The notes under the pieces are model-generated. The model worked only from the letters and a program-made list of their open reading frames with translations. It was not told the origin of the DNA and made no database searches. Below, piece after piece: positions 33,090 to 41,851 of a DNA stretch of 64,000 nucleotides. Source of the DNA: Ornithinimicrobium sediminis (GTDB taxonomy: Bacteria > Actinomycetota > Actinomycetes > Actinomycetales > Dermatophilaceae); assembly GCF_021272345.1 (NCBI RefSeq), contig NZ_JAJSDQ010000001.1, positions 558,001-622,000 of the forward strand, given 5' to 3'. Numbering within the stretch: position 1 is the stretch's first letter; the number at the start of each line of letters is the position of its first letter. A program made the translations under genes and the position numbers.

Positions 33090-33347
33090 GTGACTGGGTC
33101 GAGCGGCTCCGAGGAGGAGCAGGTCCCCGCGGAGATCATCCCCCCGCAGGTCGGGCTGTCGAGCCTGGCCGTGGTCCGCTGGGGTCTGGTCCTGTGGGCC
33201 GTGGCCCTCGTGGTGGTCCTGGTCGTGCCGGAGCTGCGCACCGGCGAACGGTCGTGGTGGGTGTGGGTCCCGGTGGCCGGGCTGGCCGTCGGGTCGCTGG
33301 GCTACACCTACCTGCGGCGCGGCCGCGGCAACGCTGCCGAGGCCTGA
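33090..33347 (+). CDS. DUF2530 two-TM membrane protein
   Basis: The 85-residue protein has two hydrophobic helices (VVRWGLVLWAVALVVVLVV and WWVWVPVAGLAVGSLGYTYL) separated by a short polar turn ending SWWVWVPVAG, and a basic RRGRGN tail. This matches the small actinobacterial DUF2530 family, whose function is unknown. It is convergent with the DUF3027 gene. Confidence 0.85.
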   Translation: MTGSSGSEEEQVPAEIIPPQVGLSSLAVVRWGLVLWAVALVVVLVVPELRTGERSWWVWVPVAGLAVGSLGYTYLRRGRGNAAEA

Positions 33348-33354
33348 GCGGCTC

Positions 33355-34098
33355 TCAGTGTTCGACGACGTCCAGGGCCAGGTCGTCCAGGACCGGCGGG
33401 TCGACCGTGCCGGCGGCCCGCTCCTCGACGTCGACCTCGCTGTGCGCGCCGCAGCCGTGGTCCAGGCTGACGACCGCGCCGTCGCTGGGTGACCACTCGT
33501 TGGCGCACACCCCGAAGACCGAGCGCAGGGCGCCGGCCATCGGCACGAAGTAGCCGCACGTCGAGCACGGCGCCGTCGCCCTGCGTGCCACCTCGGCACC
33601 CGGGCCGTGGTCGCCGTCGTACCACCGCTGGGCGGCACGCTCGCGGCCCTCGGCCGAGAGCACCCGACGCCGGCCCAGGCCGAGCTCGAAGAAGCCGACC
33701 TCGTCGACGTCCTCGTCGCCGGTCGCCTCGAAGCCCTGCTCCAGGAGCGGGTCGTCGGTGACGTAGGGGGTGCGGTCCCCGGGCCCGATGTCGCCCGGCG
33801 CCAGACGCTCGACGTACGGCAGCCACTCCGGTGAGCGCAGCGCGCCCTCACCGGGCACCAGGTGGGTCTCGCTGACGGTCGCCTTGCGGCCCCGCGGCGG
33901 GCGGGCCAGCGTCACGGCCCAGCGCCAGCCGGGGTAGGCCGCCGCCGTGCAGGCGAAGAAGTGGGTGACGACCCGCTCGCCCTCGGCCTCGGCGCCGACG
34001 TGGTCCCCGACCGTGCCGGGCTCGGCGACCTCGAGGGCTGCGGCCCGGGCGACCTCGACCGCCCCCAGCAGGGTGGTGTCAGGCTTGGAGGAGGGCAC
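33355..34098 (-). CDS. DUF3027 protein
   Basis: The 247-residue protein contains the family core VTHFFACTAAAYPGWRWAVTLAR and a C-terminal cysteine set. CSTCGYFVPMAG is followed by VCANEWSPSDG and DHGCGAHSEVD, giving a C-x-x-C...C...C pattern likely to hold zinc. DUF3027 is an actinobacterial family of unknown role. The gene is two bases downstream of the cold-shock protein gene, so the two share a transcript. Confidence 0.87.
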   Translation of the reverse strand: MPSSKPDTTLLGAVEVARAAALEVAEPGTVGDHVGAEAEGERVVTHFFACTAAAYPGWRWAVTLARPPRGRKATVSETHLVPGEGALRSPEWLPYVERLAPGDIGPGDRTPYVTDDPLLEQGFEATGDEDVDEVGFFELGLGRRRVLSAEGRERAAQRWYDGDHGPGAEVARRATAPCSTCGYFVPMAGALRSVFGVCANEWSPSDGAVVSLDHGCGAHSEVDVEERAAGTVDPPVLDDLALDVVEH

Positions 34099-34100
34099 GC

Positions 34101-34502
34101 TCAGGCCCCGGCCTCGAACTGGTCGGCCACGGCGCGCAGCGACTTGGCCAGCGTGACGGCCACCTTGCGGTCGGGGTAGTGCCCCTTGCGCAGCGCGTTG
34201 CCCGCGGTGTCGAGCAGGGTGATGAGGTCCTCGACCACGACCGCCATCTCGTCGGCCGGCTTACGGTCGCGCATCGCCAGTGACTTGCTCACCGACGGCG
34301 CGGGCTCGAGCAGCCGCACGTGCAGCGCCTGGTCACCACGGCGGCCCTGGGCGATGTCGAACTCCACCCGGGCACCACGGGAGAGGGCGCCGACGCCCTC
34401 GGGCAGCGCGCTGGCGTGGACGTAGACGTCCTGACCCTCGTCGCTGGACAGGAAGCCGAACCCCTTGTCCTCGTTGTAGAACCTGACCTTGCCCGTGGGC
34501 AC
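34101..34502 (-). CDS. Cold-shock domain protein with C-terminal extension
   Basis: The 133-residue protein starts at a GTG with GAGG upstream. Residues 1-66 form a cold-shock domain with RNP1 KGFGFL and the RNP2-like DVYVHASAL, binding single-stranded RNA or DNA. The additional helical C-terminus of about 65 residues (MRDRKPADEMAVVVEDLITLLDTAGNALRKG) is absent from classical CspA. It is usual in actinobacterial members paired with DUF3027. Confidence 0.9.
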   Translation of the reverse strand: MPTGKVRFYNEDKGFGFLSSDEGQDVYVHASALPEGVGALSRGARVEFDIAQGRRGDQALHVRLLEPAPSVSKSLAMRDRKPADEMAVVVEDLITLLDTAGNALRKGHYPDRKVAVTLAKSLRAVADQFEAGA

Positions 34503-34669
34503 TGAAGCACCTCGTGTCGTCTCGTGTGGGTGTCGCTCACGGGCAGGGCCGCGAGACGTGTGGTGACAGGCTAACGCCTCGCCGCCCGCCGTCGTGTCCG
34601 CCCAGGTCAGGGGGTCCGTCTGCGCGCACCGTCGGCAGACCCGAGGGCGCCGAGGGTCGGCACACCGCA

Positions 34670-34706
34670 GCGGGTGCCCCGGCCGGGATGTGGCCGGGGC
34701 ACCCGC
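34670..34706 (-). terminator. Intrinsic terminator downstream of amt
   Basis: A 15-bp perfect stem (34670-34684 with 34692-34706) has a seven-base loop. It begins 19 bases beyond the amt stop at 34725 on the minus strand. The rest of 34503-34724 shows nothing else. Confidence 0.85.
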
Positions 34707-34724
34707 GTCGGTGGTGCGCAGGGG

Positions 34725-35999
34725 TCAGACGTTGGCCTTCTCCTGCTCGTCGGCAGCAGCGGTGCCGGAGTAGAGGGGGCCGAACTCGTAGGCGGTCTCA
34801 CCGTGCGTGATGCGGTCGACGCCGGCCTCCTCGTCCTCGGCCGAGATGCGGAAGCCGATGGTCCGGGCGATGGCCAGGCCGATCACGGCGGTCAGGACAC
34901 CGGTGAAGACCATGGTGAACACGGCCGCCACGACCTGGGCGGTCAGCTGGTCCAGGCCACCGCCGTAGAACAGGCCGCCACCCTCGCCGTCGGTCGGCAG
35001 CATCAGGAAGCCGATGCCGACGGTGCCGATGAGCCCGGCGACCAGGTGGACGCCGACCACGTCGAGCGCGTCGTCGTAGCCGAACTTGTACTTCAGGCCG
35101 ATCGCCAGGGCCGAGACCGCACCGGCGACGAGGCCGAGGGCGATCGAGCCGACCGGGCTCAGGTTGGCACAGGCCGGGGTGATGGCGACCAGGCCTGCGA
35201 CGACACCGGAGGCGGCGCCGACCGAGGTGGGACGACCGTCACGGATCTGCTCGACCAGCAGCCAGGCGAGCATCGCGGCCGCCGGGGCGACCATCGTGTT
35301 GACCCAGATCAGGCCGGCCTCCTCGGCGGAGCCCGCGGCGCCACCGTTGAAGCCGAACCAGCCGAACCACAGCAGCGCGGCACCGAGCATGACCAGCGGG
35401 ATGTTGTGCGGCTTGTGGAAGCCGATCTTCCCGAAGTCGGAGCGCTGGCCGATGATGTAGACGAGCACGAGGGCGGCGAGGCCGGCGTTGATGTGGACGA
35501 CGGTGCCGCCGGCGAAGTCGACGGCCTCACCGAAGGTGCTGCCGATCCAGCCGTCGGCGCTGAGCAGGCCACCGCCCCAGACCATGAAGGCCAGCGGGCA
35601 GTAGACCAGGGTGACCCAGACCGGGACGAAGATGGTCCAGGCGCTGAACTTGGTGCGGTCGGCCACCGCGCCGCTGATGAGGGCGACGGTGATGATCGCG
35701 AACGTCGCCCCGAAGCCGGCGGCGATCAGGTCGCTGGTGCCGACGATGTCGGACATGCCGAAGGACGTGAGGGGGTTGCCGAAGAGGCCCCCGATGACCG
35801 AGTCTCCGCCGCTCATCGAGAAGCCCCAGAGGACCCAGATGACGCCGACCATGCCGATCGACACGAAGCTCATCATCATCATGTTGAGCGAGGCCTTGGC
35901 CCGGGTGAGGCCGCCGTAGAAGAACGCAAGTCCGGGGGTCATCAGCAGCACGAGAGCCGCCGACACCATCACCCAGACGTCGCCTGCAGTCAGCTCCAT
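34725..35999 (-). CDS. amt: Ammonium transporter
   Basis: The 424-residue protein starts at an ATG preceded by GGAGA. It has eleven helices with Amt landmarks: MTPGLAFFYGGLTRAKASLNMMM, the pore His in DFAGGTVVHINAGLAALVL, PHNIPLVMLGAALLWFGWFGFNGG and VGVHLVAGLIGTVGIG with the second pore His. The cytoplasmic tail is acidic. It takes up ammonium. No glnK or glnD follows it; instead a terminator closes the unit, so PII control must come from elsewhere. Confidence 0.95.
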   Translation of the reverse strand: MELTAGDVWVMVSAALVLLMTPGLAFFYGGLTRAKASLNMMMMSFVSIGMVGVIWVLWGFSMSGGDSVIGGLFGNPLTSFGMSDIVGTSDLIAAGFGATFAIITVALISGAVADRTKFSAWTIFVPVWVTLVYCPLAFMVWGGGLLSADGWIGSTFGEAVDFAGGTVVHINAGLAALVLVYIIGQRSDFGKIGFHKPHNIPLVMLGAALLWFGWFGFNGGAAGSAEEAGLIWVNTMVAPAAAMLAWLLVEQIRDGRPTSVGAASGVVAGLVAITPACANLSPVGSIALGLVAGAVSALAIGLKYKFGYDDALDVVGVHLVAGLIGTVGIGFLMLPTDGEGGGLFYGGGLDQLTAQVVAAVFTMVFTGVLTAVIGLAIARTIGFRISAEDEEAGVDRITHGETAYEFGPLYSGTAAADEQEKANV

Positions 36000-36152
36000 G
36001 AATGTCTCCAGTGGTGTGTGGGGGCGCGACCAGGGTTGTCGCACCGCTGCACAGCAGTCTCCGGAGGTGGTGTTACCGCTCCGCCGCCGACATGTTTCGT
36101 CCGGCACACGAGGTGTTTCCGCGACGTAAACTCTCGCCGCCCACGGTCCCGG

Positions 36153-37157
36153 TCAGGCCAGCAGTGCGGCCACGCGCTCCAGGCGTCGGTGCCACCACGC
36201 CGTCGTGGCCGCGTCGGCCCGGTGCTCCTCCACGAGCTCCTCGAGCACACCCTGACGCGCCTGCCCGGCCCGGTCGACGGTGAGCGCGCCCTCGACCGGC
36301 AGCAACGGGTCGGCCACGAGGTCACCGGCCAGCAGGGCGGCCGTGCCGAGACCGCACGCGTGCCGCAGCTCCGGCAGCGCGGCCGCCAGGGCGACCCCGG
36401 CCGCGATGCCCACCGACGTGTCGAGGGCGCTGGACACCACGGCCGGCAGCCCGCACTCGGACACGACGTCCAGCGCCCGGGACACCCCACCCAGCGGTGC
36501 GACCTTGACCACGACCAGGTCGGCGGCGTGCTCCCGTGCCACCCTGACCGGGTCCTCCGCGCGCCGGATCGACTCGTCGGCCGCGACCGGCACGTCGGTG
36601 CCCGCCCGCGCGAGGGCGACCCGCAGCCTCGCCAGGTCACCCACCTCGGCGACCGGCTGCTCGGCATACTCCAGTCCGTATGCCGCGAGCGCAGCGAGCG
36701 CGTCCGTCGCCTGCGCCAGGTCCCAGGCCCCGTTGGCGTCCACCCGGATCAGGCCGTCGGGCCCGAGGTGGTCGCGCACCGCCGCGACCCGCGCCAGGTC
36801 GTCGGCCAGCGTCTGGCCCCGCTCGGCGACCTTGACCTTGGCGGTGCGGCACCCCGGGAACCGGTCGAGGATGCGCGGCACGCGCTCCGGCGGGACCGCC
36901 GGCACCGTGGCGTTGACCGGCACGACCTCGCGCACCGGCGCGGGCCACGCCGACCACCCGGCTTCCACCGCCGCCGCGAGCCAGCGTGCGGCCTCGTCGT
37001 CGGCATACTCCCGGAACGGCGCGAACTCGCCCCACCCGCACGGTCCGCGCAGCAGGACCGCCTCGCGGTGCTCCACCCCGCGGAAGCGCACCCGCAGCGG
37101 CACGCTGACCACGACCGCGGCGTCCAGGACCTCGGCGGCGCCGCCCGGCAGGCTCAC
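36153..37157 (-). CDS. menC: o-Succinylbenzoate synthase
   Basis: The GTG at 37157 overlaps the stop of the VOC gene (GTGA); 334 residues. It is an enolase-superfamily member with the barrel motifs in order: TAKVKV (catalytic Lys), IRVDANGAWD, EYAEQPV, VAADES and VVKVAPLGGVSRAL. These match MenC, which dehydrates SHCHC to o-succinylbenzoate in menaquinone synthesis. menB, menE and menA lie on the other strand immediately to the right, so the pathway is clustered but divided between two divergent units. Confidence 0.92.
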   Translation of the reverse strand: MSLPGGAAEVLDAAVVVSVPLRVRFRGVEHREAVLLRGPCGWGEFAPFREYADDEAARWLAAAVEAGWSAWPAPVREVVPVNATVPAVPPERVPRILDRFPGCRTAKVKVAERGQTLADDLARVAAVRDHLGPDGLIRVDANGAWDLAQATDALAALAAYGLEYAEQPVAEVGDLARLRVALARAGTDVPVAADESIRRAEDPVRVAREHAADLVVVKVAPLGGVSRALDVVSECGLPAVVSSALDTSVGIAAGVALAAALPELRHACGLGTAALLAGDLVADPLLPVEGALTVDRAGQARQGVLEELVEEHRADAATTAWWHRRLERVAALLA

Positions 37158-37555
37158 GTGTCGCGGCTGGAGAGCACGCAGAACTCGTTGCCCTCGGGGT
37201 CGGCCAGCACCGTCCAGGAGACGTCCTCGCCCTGGCCGACGTCGACCCGGCGGGCACCCAGCGCGAGCAGCCTGCGGATCTCGGCCTCGCGGTCCTGGCT
37301 CGTGTGGGGGGCGAGGTCGACGTGCAGCCGGTTCTTGTCCTGCTTGCCCTCCGGCACCGGGACGAAGACCATGCCGGGGCCGCGCTGCTCCCAGGGGATG
37401 CCCTCCAGCACCTCGGGCGTCACCCAGGACGGCACGATGACGACCTCGTCGTCGGACTCGTGGACGACGTGCCAGCCCATCGCCTCGGCCCACCACCGGG
37501 CCTGGGCGTGCACGTCGCGGGAGTCCACGACGACGGTGTACCACCTGAGAGCCAT
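37154..37555 (-). CDS. VOC-like (glyoxalase-fold) protein
   Basis: The 133-residue protein has an opening unit ALRWYTVVVDSRDVHAQARWWAEAMGW and a final strand DPEGNEFCVLSSRDT typical of the glyoxalase_6-like VOC subgroup. The middle NRLHVDLAPHTSQDREAEIRRLLALGARRVD block is also diagnostic. The ligand is unknown. It is translationally coupled to menC and shares a very short divergent promoter region with menB. Confidence 0.85.
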   Translation of the reverse strand: MALRWYTVVVDSRDVHAQARWWAEAMGWHVVHESDDEVVIVPSWVTPEVLEGIPWEQRGPGMVFVPVPEGKQDKNRLHVDLAPHTSQDREAEIRRLLALGARRVDVGQGEDVSWTVLADPEGNEFCVLSSRDT

Positions 37556-37560
37556 GGGCC

Positions 37561-37574
37561 TATCCTCGGACCTC
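37561..37574 (+). promoter_or_regulatory. Probable leaderless -10 element for menB
   Basis: TATCCT (37561-37566) is eight bases before the GTG at 37575. The whole gap to the divergent VOC start is only 19 bases, leaving no room for an untranslated leader. Confidence 0.45.
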
Positions 37575-38510
37575 GTGAGTGACTCCGCCAGCCCTGCCCC
37601 CGTCTCGCAGACCTTCGACCCCGCGCAGTGGGAGGCGGTGCCGGGCTTCGACCTCACCGACGTCACCTACCACCGGGCCCGCTCGGTGGGTGCGGTGCGC
37701 ATCGCCTTCGACCGCCCCGAGGTGCGCAACGCCTTCCGTCCCCACACGGTCGACGAGCTCTACCGCGTGCTCGACCACGCCCGGATGACGCCGGACGTCG
37801 GGGTCGTGCTGCTCACCGGCAACGGGCCGAGCCCCAAGGACGGCGGATGGGCGTTCTGCTCCGGCGGCGACCAGCGCATCCGCGGCCGGTCGGGCTACCA
37901 GTACGCCGAGGGTGAGACCGCCGACACCGTGGACGCGGCGCGGGTGACGGCGGCCGGCGGGCGGCTGCACATCCTCGAGGTGCAGCGGCTCATCCGCACG
38001 ATGCCCAAGGTCGTCGTCGCGGTCGTGAACGGCTGGGCGGCCGGCGGCGGCCACTCGCTGCACGTCGTGTGCGACCTCACGCTGGCCAGCCGTGAGCACG
38101 CCCGCTTCAAGCAGACCGACGCCGACGTGGGCAGCTTCGACGCCGGCTACGGCTCGGCCTACCTGGCGCGCATGGTGGGGCAGAAGAACGCCCGGGAGAT
38201 CTTCTTCCTGGGTCGCACCTACGGCGCCGAGGAGATGCAGCGCATGGGCGCGGTCAACCTCGTCGTCGACCATGCCGAGCTCGAGGCCGAGGCGCTCACC
38301 GTCGCCCGTGAGGTCATGGGCAAGTCACCGACCGCGCAGCGGATGCTGAAGTTCGCCTTCAACCTCGTCGACGACGGGCTCATGGGTCAGCAGGTGTTCG
38401 CCGGGGAGACCACGCGCCTGGCCTACATGACCGACGAGGCCGTCGAGGGGCGCGACTCCTTCCTGGAGAAGCGCGAGCCGGACTGGTCGCCCTTCCCCTG
38501 GTACTTCTGA
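37575..38510 (+). CDS. menB: 1,4-dihydroxy-2-naphthoyl-CoA synthase
   Basis: The GTG at 37575 gives 311 residues. It is a crotonase-fold enzyme with MenB features: VRIAFDRPEVRNAFRPHTVDEL, the oxyanion segment WAFCSGGDQRIRG, VVNGWAAGGGHSLHVVCDLTLAS, the active-site Asp in TDADVGSFDAGYGSAYLARMVG and the C-terminal EKREPDWSPFPWYF typical of MenB. It closes the second ring of menaquinone. It heads the run menB, lipoprotein, menE, PLDc_N, menA. Confidence 0.95.
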   Translation: MSDSASPAPVSQTFDPAQWEAVPGFDLTDVTYHRARSVGAVRIAFDRPEVRNAFRPHTVDELYRVLDHARMTPDVGVVLLTGNGPSPKDGGWAFCSGGDQRIRGRSGYQYAEGETADTVDAARVTAAGGRLHILEVQRLIRTMPKVVVAVVNGWAAGGGHSLHVVCDLTLASREHARFKQTDADVGSFDAGYGSAYLARMVGQKNAREIFFLGRTYGAEEMQRMGAVNLVVDHAELEAEALTVAREVMGKSPTAQRMLKFAFNLVDDGLMGQQVFAGETTRLAYMTDEAVEGRDSFLEKREPDWSPFPWYF

Positions 38511-38580
38511 CCAACGGGTGCCGCAAGGGTGGTCGTGGGATAGTAGGGGCTCGACGACCGCTCTCGGGGAGGACCTGACC

Positions 38581-39180
38581 ATGATGCGACGTGCCCTGGT
38601 GGGGGCCGTGCTGGCACCCGCACTGCTGCTGGCTGCCTGCGGCGGCGACGAGCCCGAGGTGCAGGAGCCCACCCCTGACGACGCCGACCGGACCACGGTG
38701 GCCGTCCAGGACGAGGCGGAGGAGACCACCGCCGAGCCCGACACCGCAGAGGAGACCGAGGAGAGCGACGCCGCGGCCGAGACCGAGGAACCCCCGGCGG
38801 ACGCCGCCGGCGGCGAGGACGGCGCGGCCGCCGCAGCGGTCGCCAAGGAGTTCATGGTCGCCCTGGTCAACGCCGACGAGGAGCTGTGCCAGCTGATCGT
38901 CGACCTCGACGGGGAGGGTCCGATGGCCGACTCCCCCGACCAGCTGCAGATCTGCGAGGAGGACCTGGTGCCCACGCTCCAGGGGCTGATGAGCGAGGAC
39001 GAGGCCGCGATCATCGAGATGATCGAGATCGACGGCGCCCAGGTCGAGGGCGACACCGCCACCGTGAACCGCGACAACTTCAGCGACATGTTCGCGGCCG
39101 GCTTCGGCGACGACGAGATCGTGCTCCAGCGCTTCGACGACCAGTGGTACGTCGACCTGGACAACAGCTTCCAGGGCTGA
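38581..39180 (+). CDS. Acidic lipoprotein
   Basis: The ATG at 38581 follows GGGAGG; 199 residues. The lipobox is LLLAACGGDEP, so Cys20 or nearby would be acylated after cleavage. A long acidic Glu/Asp/Ala/Thr linker of about 55 residues leads to a small C-terminal domain (VAKEFMVALVNADEELCQLIVDL, ending QRFDDQWYVDLDNSFQG). The family is unknown. It lies inside the menaquinone cluster, between menB and menE, with no evident link to it. Confidence 0.75.
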   Translation: MMRRALVGAVLAPALLLAACGGDEPEVQEPTPDDADRTTVAVQDEAEETTAEPDTAEETEESDAAAETEEPPADAAGGEDGAAAAAVAKEFMVALVNADEELCQLIVDLDGEGPMADSPDQLQICEEDLVPTLQGLMSEDEAAIIEMIEIDGAQVEGDTATVNRDNFSDMFAAGFGDDEIVLQRFDDQWYVDLDNSFQG

Positions 39181-39200
39181 GCCCCACGCCTCCGGCGACG

Positions 39201-40370
39201 GTGCCCCCGCTGCTGCTCCTCGGCGGCGCGCTCACCCCCGACCGGTGGTGGCGCGCCGTCGCCGACGTGCTCGACGGCGGGCCTGCCGTGCACCCGGTGC
39301 CGGCCGACCGCACGACGCACCCACCGGAGCCGGACGAGCTCGTCGCGGGGGCAGCGGTCGTGCTGACCACCTCCGGGTCGACCGGCACCCCGCGGCACGT
39401 GGTGCTCGACCGGGAGGCGCTGCTGGCGTCGGCACGCGCGACGCTGGACCGCCTCGGTGGCCCGGGGCAGTGGCTGCAGACCCTCTCCCCCGCCCAGGTG
39501 GCCGGCTGGCAGGTCTGGGTGCGCTCGGTCGTCGCCGGTCTGCCCCCGGTGGTGATGCCGCGGCGTGCCGGCTTCACGGTGGGCGCCTTCGTCGAGGGCA
39601 CCGCCCGCCTTCGGCCCGGCCGGCCGCACTACACCTCGCTCGTCCCGACCCAGCTGCACCGCCTCCTCGCCGACCCCGCCGGTGCGCAGGCGCTGCGCTC
39701 CTACGACACCGTCCTGGTCGGCGGTGCCGCGCTGTCGCCCGTCCTGCACGCCCAGGTCAGGACGCACGGCATCCGGGTCCGCACCACCTACGGCATGACC
39801 GAGACCAGCGGCGGCTGCGTCTACGACGGGGCGCCGCTGGGCGAGGTGTCCGTCGACCTCGACGAGCAGGGCCGCATCCTGCTGGCGGGGCCGGTGCTCG
39901 CCCGTGGCTACCTCGGTGACCGGCCCGGCACCCGCAGTGCCTTCCACGTGCGCGACGGGCGGCGCTGGTTCAGGACCTCCGACCTCGGCCGGCGCTCCGC
40001 CGACGGCACCTGGTCCGTCCTCGGCAGAGTCGACGACGTCATCAACACCGGCGCCCACAAGGTGCTGCCGGCCACGGTCGAGGCCGCCCTCGACCGGCTG
40101 CCGGAGGTGAGGAGCTCCCTGGTGGTGGGCACGCCGGACCCGGAGTGGGGCCAGCGGGTGGCCGCCCTCGTCGTGCCCACCCCGGCGGCCCCGGAGGGGT
40201 TGCGCCGGGAGCCCACGCGCTGGGTGCGCGAGCACCTGCGTGACGGCATACCGGCGCACGCACTGCCGCGGGAGGTGAGGCTGGTCACCGCGCTGCCGTT
40301 GCTGCCCGGAGGCAAGGTCGACCGGCGTGCTGCACGGAGGCTCCTCCCAGGTGTCGATGGCACACTATGA
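39201..40370 (+). CDS. menE: o-Succinylbenzoate-CoA ligase
   Basis: The GTG at 39201 gives 389 residues. It is an adenylate-forming enzyme with the P-loop TTSGSTGTPRHVV, the A5 segment RTTYGMTETSGG, the hinge-region RFRTSDLGRR and RVDDVINTGAHKVLPATVEAAL, and the catalytic Lys near LLPGGKVDRRA. It is shorter than average acyl-CoA synthetases because the N-terminal subdomain is reduced, as in actinobacterial MenE. It activates o-succinylbenzoate for MenB. Confidence 0.92.
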   Translation: MPPLLLLGGALTPDRWWRAVADVLDGGPAVHPVPADRTTHPPEPDELVAGAAVVLTTSGSTGTPRHVVLDREALLASARATLDRLGGPGQWLQTLSPAQVAGWQVWVRSVVAGLPPVVMPRRAGFTVGAFVEGTARLRPGRPHYTSLVPTQLHRLLADPAGAQALRSYDTVLVGGAALSPVLHAQVRTHGIRVRTTYGMTETSGGCVYDGAPLGEVSVDLDEQGRILLAGPVLARGYLGDRPGTRSAFHVRDGRRWFRTSDLGRRSADGTWSVLGRVDDVINTGAHKVLPATVEAALDRLPEVRSSLVVGTPDPEWGQRVAALVVPTPAAPEGLRREPTRWVREHLRDGIPAHALPREVRLVTALPLLPGGKVDRRAARRLLPGVDGTL

Positions 40371-40405
40371 GGTCGGACCTCACCCTCTGCTGAACTAGGA
40401 ACATC

Positions 40406-40669
40406 GTGCTGCGCATCCTCATCCCCGTCCTCCTCATCGCCTTCACCGTCTTCTGTCTGGTGGACGTGGCCAAGACCGAGGACGACCGTGTGCGCAACCT
40501 GCCCAAGCTGCTGTGGCTGGCGCTGGTGCTGCTCTTCACCCCGCTCGGGGGCATCGCCTGGCTCGTCGCCGGACGTGAGCGGGGCTCCGGCGCCCTGGGT
40601 CGTGGCGGACCACGTCCTCGCGGCCCGCTGGGCCCGGACGACGACCCCGACTTCCTGCGGGGGATCTGA
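40406..40669 (+). CDS. PLDc_N-type two-TM membrane protein
   Basis: The 87-residue protein has two hydrophobic segments (LRILIPVLLIAFTVFCLVDVAK and LPKLLWLALVLLFTPLGGIAWLVAGR) with the W-x-x-x-x-x-x-P-x-x-G pattern of the phospholipase D N-terminal domain family found alone in many actinobacteria. The tail is Gly/Pro/Asp-rich. The function is unknown. It sits six bases upstream of menA. Confidence 0.82.
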   Translation: MLRILIPVLLIAFTVFCLVDVAKTEDDRVRNLPKLLWLALVLLFTPLGGIAWLVAGRERGSGALGRGGPRPRGPLGPDDDPDFLRGI

Positions 40670-40675
40670 GCGCCG

Positions 40676-41557
40676 ATGGCCACCGTCGCCGAGTGGGTGG
40701 CCGGTGCGCGCCCACGGACGCTGCCTGCCGCCCTGGCCCCCGTCGCGGTCGGCACCGGCGCTGCGCACGCGCTGGGGGAGTCCGACCTCGGGCTGGCCCT
40801 GCTCGCGCTGATCGTGGCTGTCGCCCTGCAGGTCGGCGTCAACTACGCCAACGACTACTCCGACGGCGTCCGCGGCACGGACGCCACCCGGGTCGGGCCG
40901 ATGCGCCTGGTCGGCAGTGGTGCGGCCGACCCGGCGCTGGTCAAGGCAGCCGCCTTCCTGAGCTTCGGCACCGCCGCGGTCACCGGGCTGGCACTGGTGG
41001 CGCTGAGCAACGCCTGGCTGCTGCTGCTGGTCGGTGCCCTGGCCATCCTGGCCGCCTGGCGCTACACCGGGGGCGCGCGGCCCTACGGCTACCGCGGGCT
41101 GGGCGAGCTGGCCGTCTTCGTCTTCTTCGGTCTCGTCGCGGTGCTGGGCACCCAGTGGACCCAGGCCGGTGCGCTGTCCCTGGCCGGCGTCGCGGGAGCC
41201 GTCGGGGTCGGCGCGTTCGCGTGCGCCATCCTCATGGCCAACAACCTGCGGGACATCCCGGGTGACCGCGAGGTCGGCAAGCGCACCCTGGCAGTACAGC
41301 TGGGTGACACCCGCACCCGCACCTCCTACCTCGCCCTGGTGGTCCTGGCCTACGCGATGGTGCCCGTGGCCGCCCTCGGCAGCGGGAGCGGGTGGGCCCT
41401 GCTGGCGCTGCTGGCGGCGCCCACCGCCTGGCCCGCCGTGCGCACGGTCCGCTCTCGGGCCACGGGCGCCGACCTCGTGCCCGTCCTGGGCGGCACCGGG
41501 CTGGCCCAGCTGGCGTATGCCGCGCTGCTCACCCTCGGCCTGGTCCTGTCCACCTGA
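40676..41557 (+). CDS. menA: 1,4-dihydroxy-2-naphthoate polyprenyltransferase
   Basis: The 293-residue protein is a UbiA-superfamily protein with about nine helices. The first Asp-rich motif is NYANDYSDGVRGTD (N-D-x-x-D-x-x-x-D), and the second site is ILMANNLRDIPGDREVGKRTLAVQLG. It opens with the usual WVAGARPRTLPAALAPV. It prenylates DHNA to demethylmenaquinone in the membrane. It is the last gene of the plus-strand men unit and converges on the DUF4229 gene. Confidence 0.94.
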   Translation: MATVAEWVAGARPRTLPAALAPVAVGTGAAHALGESDLGLALLALIVAVALQVGVNYANDYSDGVRGTDATRVGPMRLVGSGAADPALVKAAAFLSFGTAAVTGLALVALSNAWLLLLVGALAILAAWRYTGGARPYGYRGLGELAVFVFFGLVAVLGTQWTQAGALSLAGVAGAVGVGAFACAILMANNLRDIPGDREVGKRTLAVQLGDTRTRTSYLALVVLAYAMVPVAALGSGSGWALLALLAAPTAWPAVRTVRSRATGADLVPVLGGTGLAQLAYAALLTLGLVLST

Positions 41558-41575
41558 GCACGCCTGGGCGTCGGG

Positions 41576-41845
41576 TCAGCGCTCGCCCTCGATCTCGTCG
41601 TCCTCGTCCTCCTCGTCGGTGCGCTGGGCCCGCATGCGGGCCTGGCGCTTCTCGATCCGGCGGGACACGGTGCGGTCGAGCTGCTGGGCCATCTCCAGCC
41701 GCTGGCGCTGCAGCAGGAAGTAGGAGGTGACCATCGAGAACAGCGCGGCGAAGACCAGCGCCCACAGCTCCGGCACCCCGACCCAGAGGAACCCGAGCAG
41801 GAAGACGACGAAGACGAGCAGGCGCAGGACGGTGTAGCGCAGCAC
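41576..41845 (-). CDS. DUF4229 small membrane protein
   Basis: The 89-residue protein starts at a GTG. Two short hydrophobic helices (YTVLRLLVFVVFLLGFLWVG, LWALVFAALFSMVTSYFLL) precede a basic coiled helix (RQRLEMAQQLDRTVSRRIEKRQARMRA) and an acidic tail. This is the layout of the actinobacterial DUF4229 family, function unknown. It is six bases downstream of ccsB and is the last gene of the haem/cytochrome operon. Confidence 0.85.
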   Translation of the reverse strand: MLRYTVLRLLVFVVFLLGFLWVGVPELWALVFAALFSMVTSYFLLQRQRLEMAQQLDRTVSRRIEKRQARMRAQRTDEEDEDDEIEGER

Positions 41846-41851
41846 GACCGG

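Noticed and set aside
34674-37574. A 1278-residue open frame continuous with menB
   Set aside because: The upstream part is antisense to amt and menC; crotonase similarity begins only after the GTG at 37575.
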